Shown here: positions 1-12,610 of the stretch, one piece after another
How the letters are laid out: each line of letters begins with the position of its first letter
Position numbering within the stretch: the first letter of the stretch is position 1
Assembly: GCA_036874045.1 (NCBI GenBank)
Contig: CM072343.1
Location: forward strand, 8,204,001 to 8,268,000
Source: Cymodocea nodosa
Taxonomy: Eukaryota > Streptophyta > Magnoliopsida > Alismatales > Cymodoceaceae
DNA: 64,000 nt
Direction of reading: 5' to 3'
The notes under the pieces: generated by a model
The model's database searches: none
Told to the model about the DNA's origin: nothing
What the model saw: only the letters and a program-made list of their open reading frames with translations
Translations under genes and position numbers: made by a program

Positions 1-740
1 ACAGGATGTAAGTGAAGTTTCGGTAAGTTATAGACACTTTTCGGTGAGTTATTCATATAACCATCCGAAAATCAAAGGAAATCGGAGGGTTACTTACTAA
101 ACATCAGACAGAACGGTAATTTACCATATTTAGGTCTGATTATTTAGCAAGTACAGTAGAATACATCCATTGGAAGAAAAATATGATTGTTATACCTTTT
201 GGTATAATATGAGAAGTTTAAGAGAAGATCAGATAGAGATAACGATCATACATTATACTGTGAGCTACACAAAATTCCAAATACACTCTCAAATCTACAA
301 CAGTCAAGTATACTCTTAAATATTCATTGTAGAAAAGTGCCCTTTGCCAAAACTCTAATAGAAAAATTCAAAGTTGTTGGTTCATGAGTTTCAACCTGAG
401 AACTCATTGTTGGTTGAGAGCTTCAACAACCTGAAAGCTCAAAAGAAAGGTTGGTTATTGAGTTTATACTTGAAAGCTCTAAGTGTTGGTTCTTGCTTCA
501 ACTCGAAAGCAAGTGTTGTAAGTACTTGTGTACTTAGTGAAGCCCAAGTGTATCTTGGGGGTGAACTAGCCAAGTTGGTGAACCACCTAAAATTTGTTGT
601 GTGTTATTTTCTTACTATTTTGTTTACATTTAAGTCATTTCATCTCACTATGTTGTAGAATCAATCAATTCTAAGATAAAAGAATTAAAAATTACACACA
701 TTCACCATTCACCTCGCTCTGGTGACCCTTTCGATCCTAA
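1..740 (+). repeat. Partial LTR, probably of a Copia/Sirevirus element
   Basis: The segment ends in CGATCCTAACA, which resembles the ACGATCCTACA end of the S1 LTR, and a CACCATTCACC stretch precedes it as in Sirevirus LTR ends. The first 110 bases carry motifs of the type CGGTGAGTTA with CCATCCGAAAA, as in the U3 region of the LTR at 58600. No primer site follows position 740 and the left end lies outside the window. The short ORF at 374-658 has no recognisable domain and is not called. Confidence 0.4.
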
Positions 741-771
741 CAAGAAGTACAGTTAAACAAATCACATTGAT

Positions 772-2037
772 TTATATTATACTGCATGATTCATCCCTTG
801 AATTACCTACTTCTACGTATTTATTACCTTGTTTCATGATAAAAGGAATTTTAGTCTTAGATTTACTTGAACTGCAACTAATAAATCCTTTATTAGCTTG
901 AGATTTAAGATATTCAAGATAATCAAATCCTAAGCCAAATTTATATGACACCACAGGGGTACTAGTTAGTTTGACTTAAATTCCATTTCTCAATGGCAGA
1001 ATTTAAATCTAGCTCTCTCATTTTTAAGTTATCAATCTCTACCTCAAAATCATTTTTATTGTTTTTCAACATTTCATTTTCAAATTATATCTTTAATTTT
1101 TCAGCATTTATATTCTGTATTTGTTCATGAAAGACACATTCTTTAAATCTAAATTTATGCAAATCTTTAGCATGATTTTCATTATCACATTTAAACTTTT
1201 CTAAAGTAGTAGACAGGAAACAATTTTCTTCTTCCACAATGGATAAAGAGTTTCTGATATTCTTATTTTCTAGTTTACAAACTTTAAGTTTTTGTAATAA
1301 TGCATAATAAGCACATAATAATTCATCAAAGTTAAAATCTGAATAACTTTCAAGATCAGATATTACCTCAGACTCATCTACCATGAAGCACACATGAGCA
1401 ACGTCTGCTAACACTTGTTCTTCTTCTGAATGTGAAGATTTTGATGATGATTCCTTAGATTCAGACTCTTCAGACGTGTCATCCCAAGTGACCTTCAAAG
1501 CCTTTTTCTTGTAAAACTTTTTCTGAGTTTTCTAAGTCGTCTTCTTCTGATTTGTCCTATTATGCTTTTCATTTTTCCTTATAGGACAATCTGGAGAAAG
1601 ATGTCCAGGTTTCTTACAATTGTAACATACATACTTTCTAGATGAAGAAGTCTTGTTATTCAGTGATTTTGACGTTGAGGGTTTATCATTCTTGTTCCTT
1701 TGTTGTTTCCTAGCTTTCCATGCTTTCCTGAATTTCCTAGTTAGCAAAATCAAATCTTCGTCAAAATCAGTAGATATATTAGAATCTGAATTAATTTCGA
1801 AAGCTATTTCTTTCTTCATTTTTAATTTATTTTGACTTAGTGATTCATTTAATTAAACTTCATAAGCAGTTAAGTTTCCTATAAGTTCATTCATGGTATA
1901 AACATTTAAATCTTGTGATTCTTCAATTGATGTTACTTTCTGAGACCATTTAGAACTTAGGGATCTGAGAATTTTCCTCACCAAATCCTTTTGTTCAAAA
2001 TTCTTTCCTAAGCATTTTAAAGAGTTTATGATATCAA
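772..2037 (-). pseudogene. Sirevirus gag fragment (S2), C-terminal half
   Basis: Reading leftwards from 2037 the protein matches the gag of S1 from the middle of the capsid-like (UBN2) domain, through the Lys/Arg-rich linker and a CCHC zinc knuckle (CYNCKKPGHLSPDC, near 1610), to an acidic Ser/Glu tail (near 1440). It then continues into a coiled-coil-like region (about 1090-1390) and a GLGFD segment (772-954) that S1 does not have. Several in-frame stops break it (near 1854, 1532 and 1085). Its N-terminus is missing: at about 2037 it abuts gypsy gag sequence, so it is an old truncated piece. Gag would be the nucleic-acid-binding structural protein of the retroelement particle. The family call is firm; the exact right boundary is approximate. 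Confidence 0.8.
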
Positions 2038-2150
2038 TGTAATTCTTGGTTTGCCATGGGTTCCACTCTATCTAGTTTACCACGCTCATTTCTAATCCTC
2101 CCTCTAACTAGTCTTGATGTACTATCTCTCACCTAACTAGAGGTTTGCAT
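2038..2150 (-). pseudogene. Gypsy (Athila-type) gag N-terminal remnant of G1
   Basis: A short translation containing SRLVRG, an Arg/Lys-rich stretch and then MANQ resembles the start of the gag gene of element B (RLVRV...MANQRG). It is cut off by the S2 fragment. Its value is positional: it lies on the same strand about 230 bases downstream of the G1 integrase end, so gag again follows pol. It is too short to be certain. Confidence 0.4.
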
Positions 2151-2379
2151 AAAAATAAAATAGTTACTCAAAACTATGAGTAAGAATACTAGTAAACTAT
2201 AAGAGATACTCACATTAGGGAGATCTACGTATCCAATACCTACATCATCAAACAAAATGAGGAGTGAGTTTTACACAAAATTAAATACACAATTCAATTA
2301 ACAAAAACACATAGGAAGTAAATAAATATTACAACAATCATATAGAAGCAAAAAGAAAAGAAATAAAACTACTGGATGT

Positions 2380-4165
2380 TTACACATAGAAAGCAGGGCT
2401 TAAATCCAAACTAGATCCACGACCCACAAAACCCTGCTGTAAAAATGGTTTAAGACGATGGCCATTGACCTTAGTTAAACTCCCACTCTTAGGGTCTTCT
2501 ATTTCCACAGCTCCATGCGGGAATATACTTTTAACCACAAAAGGTCTAGATCTAAGTTTTCCAAGAAAAAGATGCAATCTAGAATTATATAATAATACCT
2601 ACTGCCCTATTTCAAAATCCTTGTGTAAAAGCTTGCTATCATGAAGCACCTTGTTTCGCTCCTTAGCAATACTCGAATTCTCATATGCCTCACACCTTAT
2701 TTCTTCCAGCTCAACTAGTTGGAAAGATCTTTTACTACAAACAGCTTTTAAATCCAAATTAAGCCTCTTTATCGCCCATAAGGCCTTATGTTCTAGTTCC
2801 ACCGGTAGGTGACATGCTTTTCCGTACACTACTCTATAAGGGGACATTTTCAAAATTGACTTATATGTTGTACGGTAAGCCCATAATGCTTCATCTAACT
2901 TTTCAGCCTAGTCTTTTGTTGACTTTCCTACTATCTTTTCTAGAATTTGCTTAATCTGTTTATTCGCATTCTCCACTTGCCCATTTGTTTGCAGGTGATA
3001 AGGGGTAGTCATTTTGTGCGTTACACCATATCTTTTCATTAACGCTTCAAAACTCCTGTTACAAAAGTGGGTGCCCCTATCACTTAAAATTGCTCGTAGA
3101 ATACCAAACTTGGCAAAAATGTGACTCTTAATAAAATTTACTACGACTTTTGAGTCACAAGTACGAGTGGGTATGGCCTCCACCCACTTTGACACATAAT
3201 CAATGGCCAAGAGAATATACATGAAACCTCTAGAGTTAGGGAATGGTCCCATGAAATCAATGCCCCAAACATCAAATATCTCTACCTCAATGATAGGAGT
3301 GAGCGACATCATGTTTCTCCTTGTAAGTCTGCCTGCCCTTTGACATTCAGCACAGTTCTTTACAAAAGAGTATGCATCCTTATGTAGTGTGGGCCAAAAG
3401 AAACCACATTGCAAAACCTTTGTGGCCGTCTTGAGAGGATTGAGATGACCACCTGCAGGCTGGTCATGACAAAAAGATAGCACACTATGAACTTCAGTGT
3501 TAGGGATGCATCTTCTAATAATTAAGTCTTGACAAGATTTGAAAAGATATGGATCATCTTAATGATATTCTCTTGCCTTGGCCATAAATCTCTTAATTTG
3601 TTGGCTTGACCAATTTTTAGGCACTTGCTTTGTCACAAAATAGTTTACAATGTCAGCAAACCAAGGGGCTGGAGTTACCGCCATCAATTGTTCATCAGGG
3701 AATGAATCATTGATTGGTACTCCCTCTTGAGGTGTGACAAGACGAGACAAATGGTCAGCCACAATGTTTTTACTACCTTTCTTATCACGAATTTCTATAT
3801 CAAATTCTTGGAGTAGGAGGATCCTCCTAACTAGCCTAGCTTTTGCATCTTGCTTAGCTAACAAGAACTTGATAGCTGAGTGATCACTGTAAATGATAGT
3901 TTTTGACCCTAATAGATAAGAGCGGAATTTCTCAAGGGCAAACACTATAGCTAAGAATTCCTTCTCTATAACAGTGTAATTTACTTGGGCCAGGTTTAAG
4001 GTTTTTATTGCATAGTAAATCACCCTAGGTAAATTATCTACCTTTTGTCCAAAAACTGCCCCTACTGCATAATCTGAGGCATCACACATCAACTCGAATG
4101 GGTGAGACCAAATAGGAGGCTGCACAATAGGTGCAAAGACTAAGACTCTCTTAAGCTCCTTGTAC
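2380..4165 (-). pseudogene. Ty3/gypsy pol fragment G1: RT end, RNase H, integrase
   Basis: One reading frame runs over the whole interval, with three in-frame stops (near 3559, 2908 and 2599). In order it shows the end of the RT connection, RNase H (FELMCDASDYAVGAVFGQ, then a TIIYSDHSA motif and ADHLSRL), the integrase zinc-binding region (CHDQPAGGH, then CAECQ) and the catalytic core: first Asp in DVWGIDFMGPFP, second in SDRGTHF, Glu in NGQVENANKQ. The integrase C-terminal segment follows ([31 protein letters not shown]). No chromodomain is visible, which fits the Athila/Tat group. The upstream RT, protease and gag are absent: the fragment ends at about 4165, a few bases before an LTR. Confidence 0.9.
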
Positions 4166-4175
4166 AGAAATTTTT

Positions 4176-6786
4176 TGTATTTAGAATTAAAACACGAAAA
4201 TCTCAAATTTTACATTTATAAACCGTAAGCGCACGGTACCTATTGTATTAAGCATATGCAAGAGCAGGTCGATCCACAAGAAGCTTGTCTTAAACGAATT
4301 CAAGAAAATAAATGCTTAGCAAAATATTCACATCACTAAAACCATGATAAAAACTTTAATTACATATTAATAGGTAATAATTACATAAATACGATAAAGA
4401 GTTCAAGTATCATCATAAATTCAAGAAACTCCTAAGGTTAAACCTTAGGAAACTCAAGAAAATTAATGAGTTTCGTCACTGAAATTACAGAAATTAAGCT
4501 CTACTTCTAACTCTCCTTACATCCAACTTGGACATTGAAAAATCCAGAGAAAATATTGGCTGGAAAGATCCTCGAGTTATCTTCGAAATGGAAGTAATTT
4601 CATAGACTAAATCATTATAAAAGTCTAGAAGTGTTGTATTTACTGACAGGGCGTAGAACCGTTATGTAAACTTTCCAGAAACGCACCTTTGGTGCAAAAA
4701 TCATAACTCGGTCAAAACTCCATGAAATTCGGCGAAATTAAAGGGCTTTGAACAAAGACTCGTACTACTAATATGGAAAATTGACATAACAGCTTTCCAT
4801 AAAGTTTGCAGTGCAGGAAACACTAAGGCGTCGAGCACTGAAACTGGCAGCCGAATAGGAATTCAAAACTGCTGCGACCTCTGATAAAAAAAATCAAAAA
4901 CCAACGAAATATATTCTAAACAAATACAAAATTTACATGACTGCAATCTACACGAAATTTATTACAAAATAGAATCAAGAAACACTAAAAAACTCTACCA
5001 AAAGCATCTTTTATGAAAGGATTAATGTAGAGCAGGATTCTGTTTGGCTAGAATCCGGAACTACAAAAATCCACTTCCTTCCTAACTTGTTCTCCGAAAT
5101 CACAGAAAATATCTCCACTTATAATAACGATTTCTCCCAGCATAGGAATTGAAAAATCATGTAAAAATATAAACTGGAAAGGGTTTCAAGTTATCTAAAA
5201 GTACACGGTGATTTTACAGTCTAAATCATCTTCAATTGAAAATAATATTAAGCCCTAATAAGGTACGCAAAACGATCTTGAAATAATGCAAAACACGCAC
5301 TCACAGTAAAAACTCGATAACTTTATCAATTATTCATAAAAATCTATGAAATTACTACTGAACAAAAGTAGACTTATCAATCTAATAAAACCATTTTACA
5401 TATCTTAAAAACATACTGTACAGAGGGAGAAATCGCATTAGACATTTTCACAAAACTACTGATCGAAAATGTGATTTATAACTGAGAATACACTCTTTGT
5501 ATAAAATAGAAAAATCAAACCAAACATGCTAGAAAAATTAAAAAAAGTATACATAAGTAATCGTCTTTTATTTCTCTATAAAAAAGGATTAAGAATCGAT
5601 GAAAAACATTGAGAAAAACTCGATTTACAAAGAAAACAACACAAGGAAAGTTCTGTCTTTACAGTAAACGAACACCTTGACTACATGTATTCACATATCT
5701 ACACGAAAATCATTCATTTTCAAAGGCAAGTTTCATTAAACGAACTAATAGTTTTACAACATAAAAATGAAGATTATACTACTAAAAATAAACCTAAACA
5801 TACAAAGACATATGCAATACAAAAACAACATCAAACACAATGATAAGACACAACATATGCAAACATAATGTTAGTTTTTGGTCAACCCACTCCAAGTTAT
5901 ACCTTTAAATCTCCAACACCTTGAAGTAGGCTCCTGAAGTTGGCCTCCCTCATGTCCTCAAAACTCCAACATGGCCTGTCACACCACGTTTTCCTCTTGA
6001 AATACTAAGGGGCTTCAAGATTTCACCAAAGGATGAAGGCAACAAGCTTCCTTCTCATGGACGTCCACCAACCATGCCCTAGTTGGCTCCTTCCTTGCTT
6101 TCTCCACGCATATCACCTTCAAACCGGATGAAGAGGCCTCTCCACAAGAGGTTCCTACTGTCCTCCATGCAAGAAAGTTGTACACCGAAGAAGAAGGGGA
6201 GTTAAACCCAACAAAATCACCTTCTATGCATCCACGTCCTTCCTTGGAGCTTCCACGAACACGCCTCACTTAGGTCCAACTTGCTCTCTCCATGCACCAC
6301 TGAAATCAGCAACACCGGAGAGGAAGTGACTTGCTTCCAAGGAGCTTTGGCCACCGGTAATCCAAGGAGAAGAAGGAGCCACGTTTTTGCTTGGAGAGGA
6401 GAAGACAAAACCTAGTTTTGGGTTGTCCTTCCCTTTAAATAGACTTGGTAGTTGATCTCTTCCTTGGTAGATCCAACAGTTGAGATTCATCTATCTTATT
6501 TCCTTTAGATAACCTTTAAAACTTAAGCAAACAAATTAAAATATAACAAGAAGAAAACATCTAAGACATCTAAGTAAATAATCACTATTCATTCCCATGA
6601 TCATTAAGTCAATAATTAACAAAAGGGCTAAGTTGTGCAAATTTAAGTCATTAAATCTCATAATCATGCATACTCATGTAAATGCCTATGTGATGATATT
6701 TCAATTATAATCGTGCATTATTTAACATTTAAGTCATAAGAAGCACAAATAATATCACATAAAAATGCACAATTTTACTCCTTACA
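4176..6786 (-). repeat. LTR of element B, left (3') copy
   Basis: The left end TGTATTTAG and the right end TTACA give TG...CA-type ends. A polypurine tract (AAGTGTGGGGGTA on the minus strand) abuts the right end. Near 4225-4290 it has a block common to all the gypsy LTRs here (CCTATTGTATTAAG, then a GCAGGTCGATCC motif). A GC-richer part lies at about 5900-6480, just downstream of a TATA-like box in the element's own direction. The small ORFs in that part (6015-6490) are not supported as genes. Confidence 0.7.
6431..6442 (-). promoter_or_regulatory. TATA-like box of the B left LTR
   Basis: On the minus strand it reads CTATTTAAAGGG, directly upstream of the GC-richer leader block. The same arrangement occurs in the related LTR at 54288-54298. 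Promoter function is inferred. Confidence 0.5.
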
Positions 6787-8554
6787 AATACCCCCACACT
6801 TAAGTCTTGCTAGTCCCTAGCAAGTATTCAAGTATATAAACTAGGAAATGATTAGAATGACAATTACTAGAAGCTTTTATTCAAATACAAAACAAAACCA
6901 AAGGGAAATCCTAACTAGTACTCCATTTAGCATATGTAGTAAGCCATTAAACCCCTAGGCTACCCTAGTGGCGAAGTTTTGTCTCCGAAGGGTTTTCAGT
7001 AGATACACCCACAAAGTCCAAATCAAAATAATAAGAAAACACAACTAAAAACAATAAAAAGACAAGTAAATAAGATACACAACAAAACAAAGACAACGAT
7101 CAAACTTGAATGAGAAATTATTAAGCTCAATGGTGCTATAAGGTCAATAGGCATAATGGTGGCTCAGTAGAAAAGAAACCTCACTAGTTCTTTAGATTCC
7201 AATAAGCCCATATTAGAGTGTAAGAAGAGTCACTTTATCAAAAGGACCATTTGCCTTGATACAATAAGAATCTCACCCTCACTACACATAAGAACATATA
7301 ATGCACTTGACTATGAATATGCAGTAATAACCAAATAATAGGTAGTGACTACAACTCCCTCTCTTCTGTTGAGAAATGTTGGAAAATGTCTAGTACAAGT
7401 TACAAAGGTACCAACTACATAGCATGCCAAACACCCATATGCATAAAAGAAGGGAAAGCTAAAAATTGAAGAAAGTTAGCTACTTTCTTTCTTCCCATAT
7501 GATCTTTAAGCTCCCTTTTCAACGTTACTTGCTTCTTCTTTCTTTCTTTCTTTTTTTTCATTTATTTATTTATTTATTTTTTTTTTTCAAAACCTTGATT
7601 CCCAACAAAACTTGCTTAGCATGCTAGTAATGATAACCTTGGTACTTTCTTAGGCATATCCTTCAAAATCTCATAAAAGTTTGGGAGGATCCTAAATAAA
7701 AATCTCACCTTAAGGTTACATAATATGCAAACCTCTTTGTGGTGGCACTCAGCTTGGGATCACTCAAATAAGTGCATCAAACAAGGCATTAATCCTAGTG
7801 ATAAAGAAGACTTCACTCAAGGCACAACTAACATGAGACTCATCTTTCTCTAAAGAACATAACAATAGGTCCACGCTTTAGGTTTTGGAGTCCACTCAAA
7901 AAGTAATGGGGCTAAACCCATAAATCCTAATAGCATTTCTTGAGTTTCAAAATCTCATCACTTGGGTCTAATCAAAACACAATGTAAGAACAATAACAAC
8001 AAAAATAACAAGAAAAACACATGAAAATTCACTAACATCACAAAAAAAATACATGAAAATGCAATAAAAATAATGAGAATAATCTACATGTCACCCCCCC
8101 CCACACTTAAATGATGCATTGTCCTCAATGAATCTATTATGACACTTAAGTATGGAAATGTTATGCATGTAGATGATCTATTATTACACTAAACAAATAA
8201 GAAGTAAAAGGCAAGGTAAGCAAACAGATGTCTCTTTGAGATGTGCAAACATAAGCATAAAGCATATAAAGTTTCACTCCTAAAGACATGCAATGGAGAT
8301 TGCATAGCATATCCATAGAAAAATGTATACTATAAAATTTGTGCAAATGCAATAGAGAGTAGAGAGATGTAGCATTGCGTACCTTTCTCTTGTACACACA
8401 AAGGAAACTTCAAAACTAACAAACAGATCAAAACTGAAGAAAATAGAATATAAAGCATATGAAATAAAGACATATAAAGTAGAAATTTTTATTTTATGTT
8501 TTTATTTTTATTTTATTTTATTTTATTTTTACACTATCACTTGTGAGAATAAAA
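6787..8554 (-). other. 3' noncoding region of element B between two polypurine-like tracts
   Basis: A purine tract next to the LTR (6788-6803) and a second one at about 8093-8107 (GTGTGGGGGGGG on the minus strand, preceded by TTGAGGACAATGCA) bracket about 1.3 kb with no gene. The GAGGACAATG plus G-run motif is typical of the region downstream of the coding part in plant Athila/Tat elements. T-rich low-complexity DNA lies at 7530-7590 and A/T-rich repeats at 8490-8530. The ORF at 8161-8397 has no recognisable domain. Confidence 0.6.
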
Positions 8555-9950
8555 TCAAGAAGTACTTCCCTCCCTATGGCTGGTTCTAGGGTTGGGCACA
8601 GGCTGACTAGGCAATGATTGCCTATCCGTGGATGGTGTAGAGGTAGGTAACAACCGTGCAAGCTGGGATTCTATATGTTGAATTGCAAGTGAATGCTTAG
8701 TCAGAACAGGTGTTATCTTTAGTATCGTTTGGATGCCTTTTTCCATTTCAATTAATCTCTTCTCCAAATCCATAATAGAAGGCTGGGGAGGGGCTGGCAA
8801 AGCTGGTAAAGCTTGGGTAGGCCGTGTCAAGTGGCTAGATTGTGATGTTCCAACTCCTAATCCAATTGATGGCCCACCACCCCTATGATTATCTTGCGTC
8901 TTCCAAGAGAAGTTTGGGTGGTTTCTCCAATTTGGGTTATAATATTGAGAGCTATAACCTCCTCAAAAATTTTGCATAGCACAGACTGGCTCAGTTTGCC
9001 CATAAATCATAGGACATTGATCAATACTATGGTTATCAAGGCCACACCCCTCACAATGAATCTCAGAAATGTTGACAATGGAATCCTTCTTCTTATGAAG
9101 ATTTAGAACTTCTTGCATTTGTTCCTCTAGCTTAGTCATTTTAGAACTCATTCGAGCTTCTAAGGCTGTTAGGGGCTCCATAGCATGAACCCCTCTATTC
9201 AATGCAGCACCTATACTCCTATCTCCTGATGATGTAGGAGATGGTTCTTCCCATTGGATAGTTTGTTCCGCTAAATGCTCATATGCCTCCCAAGCTTCGT
9301 CTTCATTAAATTGCAGAAACTTCCCGAGTACATGGATTCCAATAACTGCTTCGAAGAAGCATTCAATCCTTCATATAAAATAGTACATTTCTTTGCTTTT
9401 TCAATGCCATGATTAGGACATCTTGCTAATAAGGTTCTGAAACGCTCAAAGAATCTCCAAAAGGTCTCATCAGTTTTTTGTTTAAAACTAAGTATGGAAT
9501 TCTTTAATTGAATAGTGCGGTGGATGGGGTTATACTTTTTGAGAAAAGCTGCATAGAATTCTAGAATTCTACCCAAGAGTTTATAGAAGATGGTGCAAGA
9601 CTATTCATCCAACGCTTGGCATCATCTTTAAGTGCAAATGGTATGAATCTTAATTGTACAGCATCCATGGGTGCGTCAGGGATGTGCACCAGTCTACAGA
9701 CTTCATTGAATTCTTGCAAAAACAAATAAACATCCTCATTTTCTCGGCCTAAGAATCTTGGCAATTGACTTATATAACTGGAGTGTAACTCAAATTTCTG
9801 ACCTTCAATATGAGGTAGAACTAAGCAAGATGATTGGTCAACTTGGGGTGGATAATAAATATCTGCTAAAGGCCTAAGTCCCCTTTGGTTGGCCATTTCT
9901 ACAATTGGTGGGTCTAAGTCCTCTACCCTAACTAGTCTATTTGCCCTCAT
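8555..9950 (-). pseudogene. gag: Athila-type gag (capsid + zinc knuckle) of element B
   Basis: The protein would form the retrotransposon particle and package RNA. The start MRANRLVR fits the Athila gag pattern. The capsid region follows with FELHSSYISQLPRFLG, LRFIPFALKDDAKRW and FWRFFERFRTLLARCPNHGI. A CCHC zinc knuckle (CEGCGLDNHSIDQC, near 9020-9060) and an NPNWRNHPNFSW motif (near 8900-8940) come next, then a Pro-rich stretch and a C-terminal coiled-coil-like segment. Two frameshifts break the gene, one near 9570 and one between 9270 and 9200, and there are in-frame stops near 9271 and 8963. It lies downstream of the pol remnant, the reverse of the usual gag-pol order. Confidence 0.85.
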
Positions 9951-10299
9951 CCGTCTCCAACGACTATCCAGTGTAACAAATAACTAAAGTAATATGAAGT
10001 GCAACAAAAGTGTAAATAGGAAAAGCGTACCAATTATATGTGGTCTTCAAGTCCTGCTAAGAAAAACACATTAGAATGGGTAGTGCTCTATTGAATAGTT
10101 TCAAAGAAAAGAATTACTGATACAACAAGAATGGTAGAAGTTACAACATAAACAATTAATATAAGATAAAAACTAAACAACTCAATAAGCATAAACTAAC
10201 AAGGCAAAAATAAGTATGTAAATAAATAAATATATTAACACTACCCTAACCATAGATGGGTTCCAATAGATCTTGCTCTATAGAAGGTCGTCCCATCTT
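9951..10299 (-). other. Spacer between pol remnant and gag in element B
   Basis: It is AT-rich with no ORF of note. It separates the integrase C-terminus from the downstream gag start. Confidence 0.5.
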
Positions 10300-11949
10300 C
10301 TAGTTCAGAAACAGCTTTAGGCGGTGGCCATTGACTTTAAATTCATCCTTTGTTTTTGGGTTTTCTATATCCACCGCTCCATGAGGGTACATCTTCTTCA
10401 CAATATAGGGGCCACTCCATCTTGATCGAAATTTCCCAGGGAAAATGTGGAGTCTAGAGTTATAAAGTAGCATTTGCTGGCCTGGTTGAAATTCCTTCCT
10501 CAAAATCTTCTTATCATGGAATATTTTGGCCTTTTCTTTAGCTATTCTAGAATTCTCATAAGCCTCATTCCTTAATTCTTCTAATTCCATGATCTGTAGG
10601 TTTCTTGCTTGTTTAATTGCATGCTCATCCAAGTTGAGTTTCTTAATTGCGCACATAGCTTTATGTTCTAACTCAACTGGCAAATGACATGCTTTACCAT
10701 AAACAACTCTAAATGGCGACATTCCCAAGACACTCTTGTAGGCAGTTCTATATGCCCATAAAACTATTTGCATAGACCCATCTCTACATCCGATGTAAGC
10801 ATCAACTATGGCAAGGAAGGGCCTTCCTAGAATTAAGGGCACATTTTGTTTTCTACTAGGTGACAATTGACTTTTTAATACTATAAAATCTATTGGGTAG
10901 ACAAAGTTCTCAACTTTTATTAAGATATCTTCCACTACCCCTAAAGGAGTCCTATAAAAATGGTCTACTAGTTGGATTAGGATCTTAGTGGGTTTAATGC
11001 CATTAAGACCTAATTCTACATAAATACTGGACGACATTACGTTTACACCGGCTCCTAGATCAATCAATGCCCTCTCAAAATAGGTGTCTCCTATGGTACA
11101 AGAAATGGTAGGAGTCCCCGGATCACTAAACTTCTTGGGCATACTTTGGCAAAAATGAGTGCCTATAGATTCTGCTAAGCAAGCTTTCCTTGGTAGTTTC
11201 CTAGCTCTTTTCCATGTGCAAACATCCTTTAGGAACTTAGCATAGGTAGGTATCTATTGAATAGCATCTAATAAAGGAATATTAATCCTTACTTGCTTGA
11301 ATATTTCCCTAAGTTCACCTAACTGTGCTTCTTGATTTTTACTTCTTAGTCTATGAGGAAAAGGAGCAGGAAGAGACTCTAAAGAGTTTCCCAAGTCATC
11401 CACCTTACCCTTGTTCTTTTCCATATGCACAACTTTCTCAACTTCTCTTGATTTGTTAAGATGTGGATTTCACTCTTCAGAAGGAGTCAAAGGAACTGAG
11501 GGAAGAGCTTCCTTACTCGATCTTAGAGTTACAAAAGCCTCCACCTCCTCATTTTCACACAGAGGCAAGGGCCCTATCCCTACATCCTCATCTAATTCCA
11601 ACTTCATAGGGGTGCTGGCAATTCTTGTTAACTCTAATAGCTGAATGGATGAATTCAACTCATACATAGTCTTGGATAAATCCACCTTTTGTTCACACTT
11701 TACTATGTCAACATTAGATGACTCAACTTGTGATCTCATTTGATAACCACTAGTACTAGCTTCATTTGCATTAATATTCAAACATGGCATGGATAAATCT
11801 GAAAAAACATTTGAATGTGCACCTACGGTATCATTTAGCATGTAAAATGGACAATCAGAAGCAAGATGATCATTTAACTTGCATTTAAAACATGTAGGTG
11901 TGAGGTCAAATTCAAAATTATCAATTTTAATCTCATGATGATTATCCAT
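10300..11949 (-). pseudogene. Zinc-knuckle + protease ORF fused to the integrase C-terminus (element B)
   Basis: A single frame starts at ATG 11949 and runs to 10300, with two in-frame stops (11470 and about 11255). It begins with a CCHC zinc knuckle (CFKCKLNDHLASDC). An acidic linker follows, then the conserved pre-protease segment ([19 protein letters not shown]) and a retropepsin with DLGAGVNVM (its active-site DLGA corresponds to the usual DSGA) and ILGRPFLA. At about 10770 the protease joins directly, in frame, to the integrase C-terminal part ([43 protein letters not shown]). RT, RNase H and the integrase catalytic core are missing. The last 280 codons of the fusion have no stop. Confidence 0.85.
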
Positions 11950-12610
11950 TAGAATTAAAAATGATATGCAATGTTAGACAAGTGAACTAACCTACTTAAC
12001 ATGCACTTAGATCCTCAGCAATTTAAAAGAATCTACAATATAATAATAGAATTGGAAAACAATTACTCTTTAATTCCACTTTAGACCTCATTTTCTTTAA
12101 CTCATTAAATTACAAGGTCTTACGTTCATGCCACTATGTTAAGCATAAAAAACATAATGTACTTTATCAAATAGCCATCAACTTCATCCAAAATTTTAAA
12201 AAACAAGCAAACACACTATTCCAGAAATTAAACTATGCCACTGCAACTTCAAGATTTTCTACAGAAATTTATATAGCTTAGAAATTCACAAATAAAAATT
12301 CGCATGAAAGATAATTACTTCTAGTTTCTAAGAAAAATAAGAGATAAAAATTACCAAAACTGACGTATTATCAAAATCGTGTGAAACTCAGATAACTCAA
12401 AATTCATAATTTACAGAACATGTCATCTTTGAAAAATTCTCCAGAAATGTATGCAAATCCAAATACAACGTATAATACCTTATTTGAAAGATATACTACT
12501 GTTGTTCCAAAGAAAATTTACAAAAATAATTTTTAAATAAACATTTAATTGCAATTTTGATTATAAGTATGCAGATAAAGAGAAATACCCGAAAAAACTG
12601 CACTCATAGA

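Noticed and set aside
374-658. 94-codon ORF at the left edge
   Set aside because: It lies in LTR-like sequence with no recognisable domain and ordinary AT-rich composition.
6015-6490. Three overlapping minus-strand ORFs in the B left LTR
   Set aside because: They overlap in different frames within the GC-richer LTR block and have no domain. The matching ORFs are not kept in the related LTRs.
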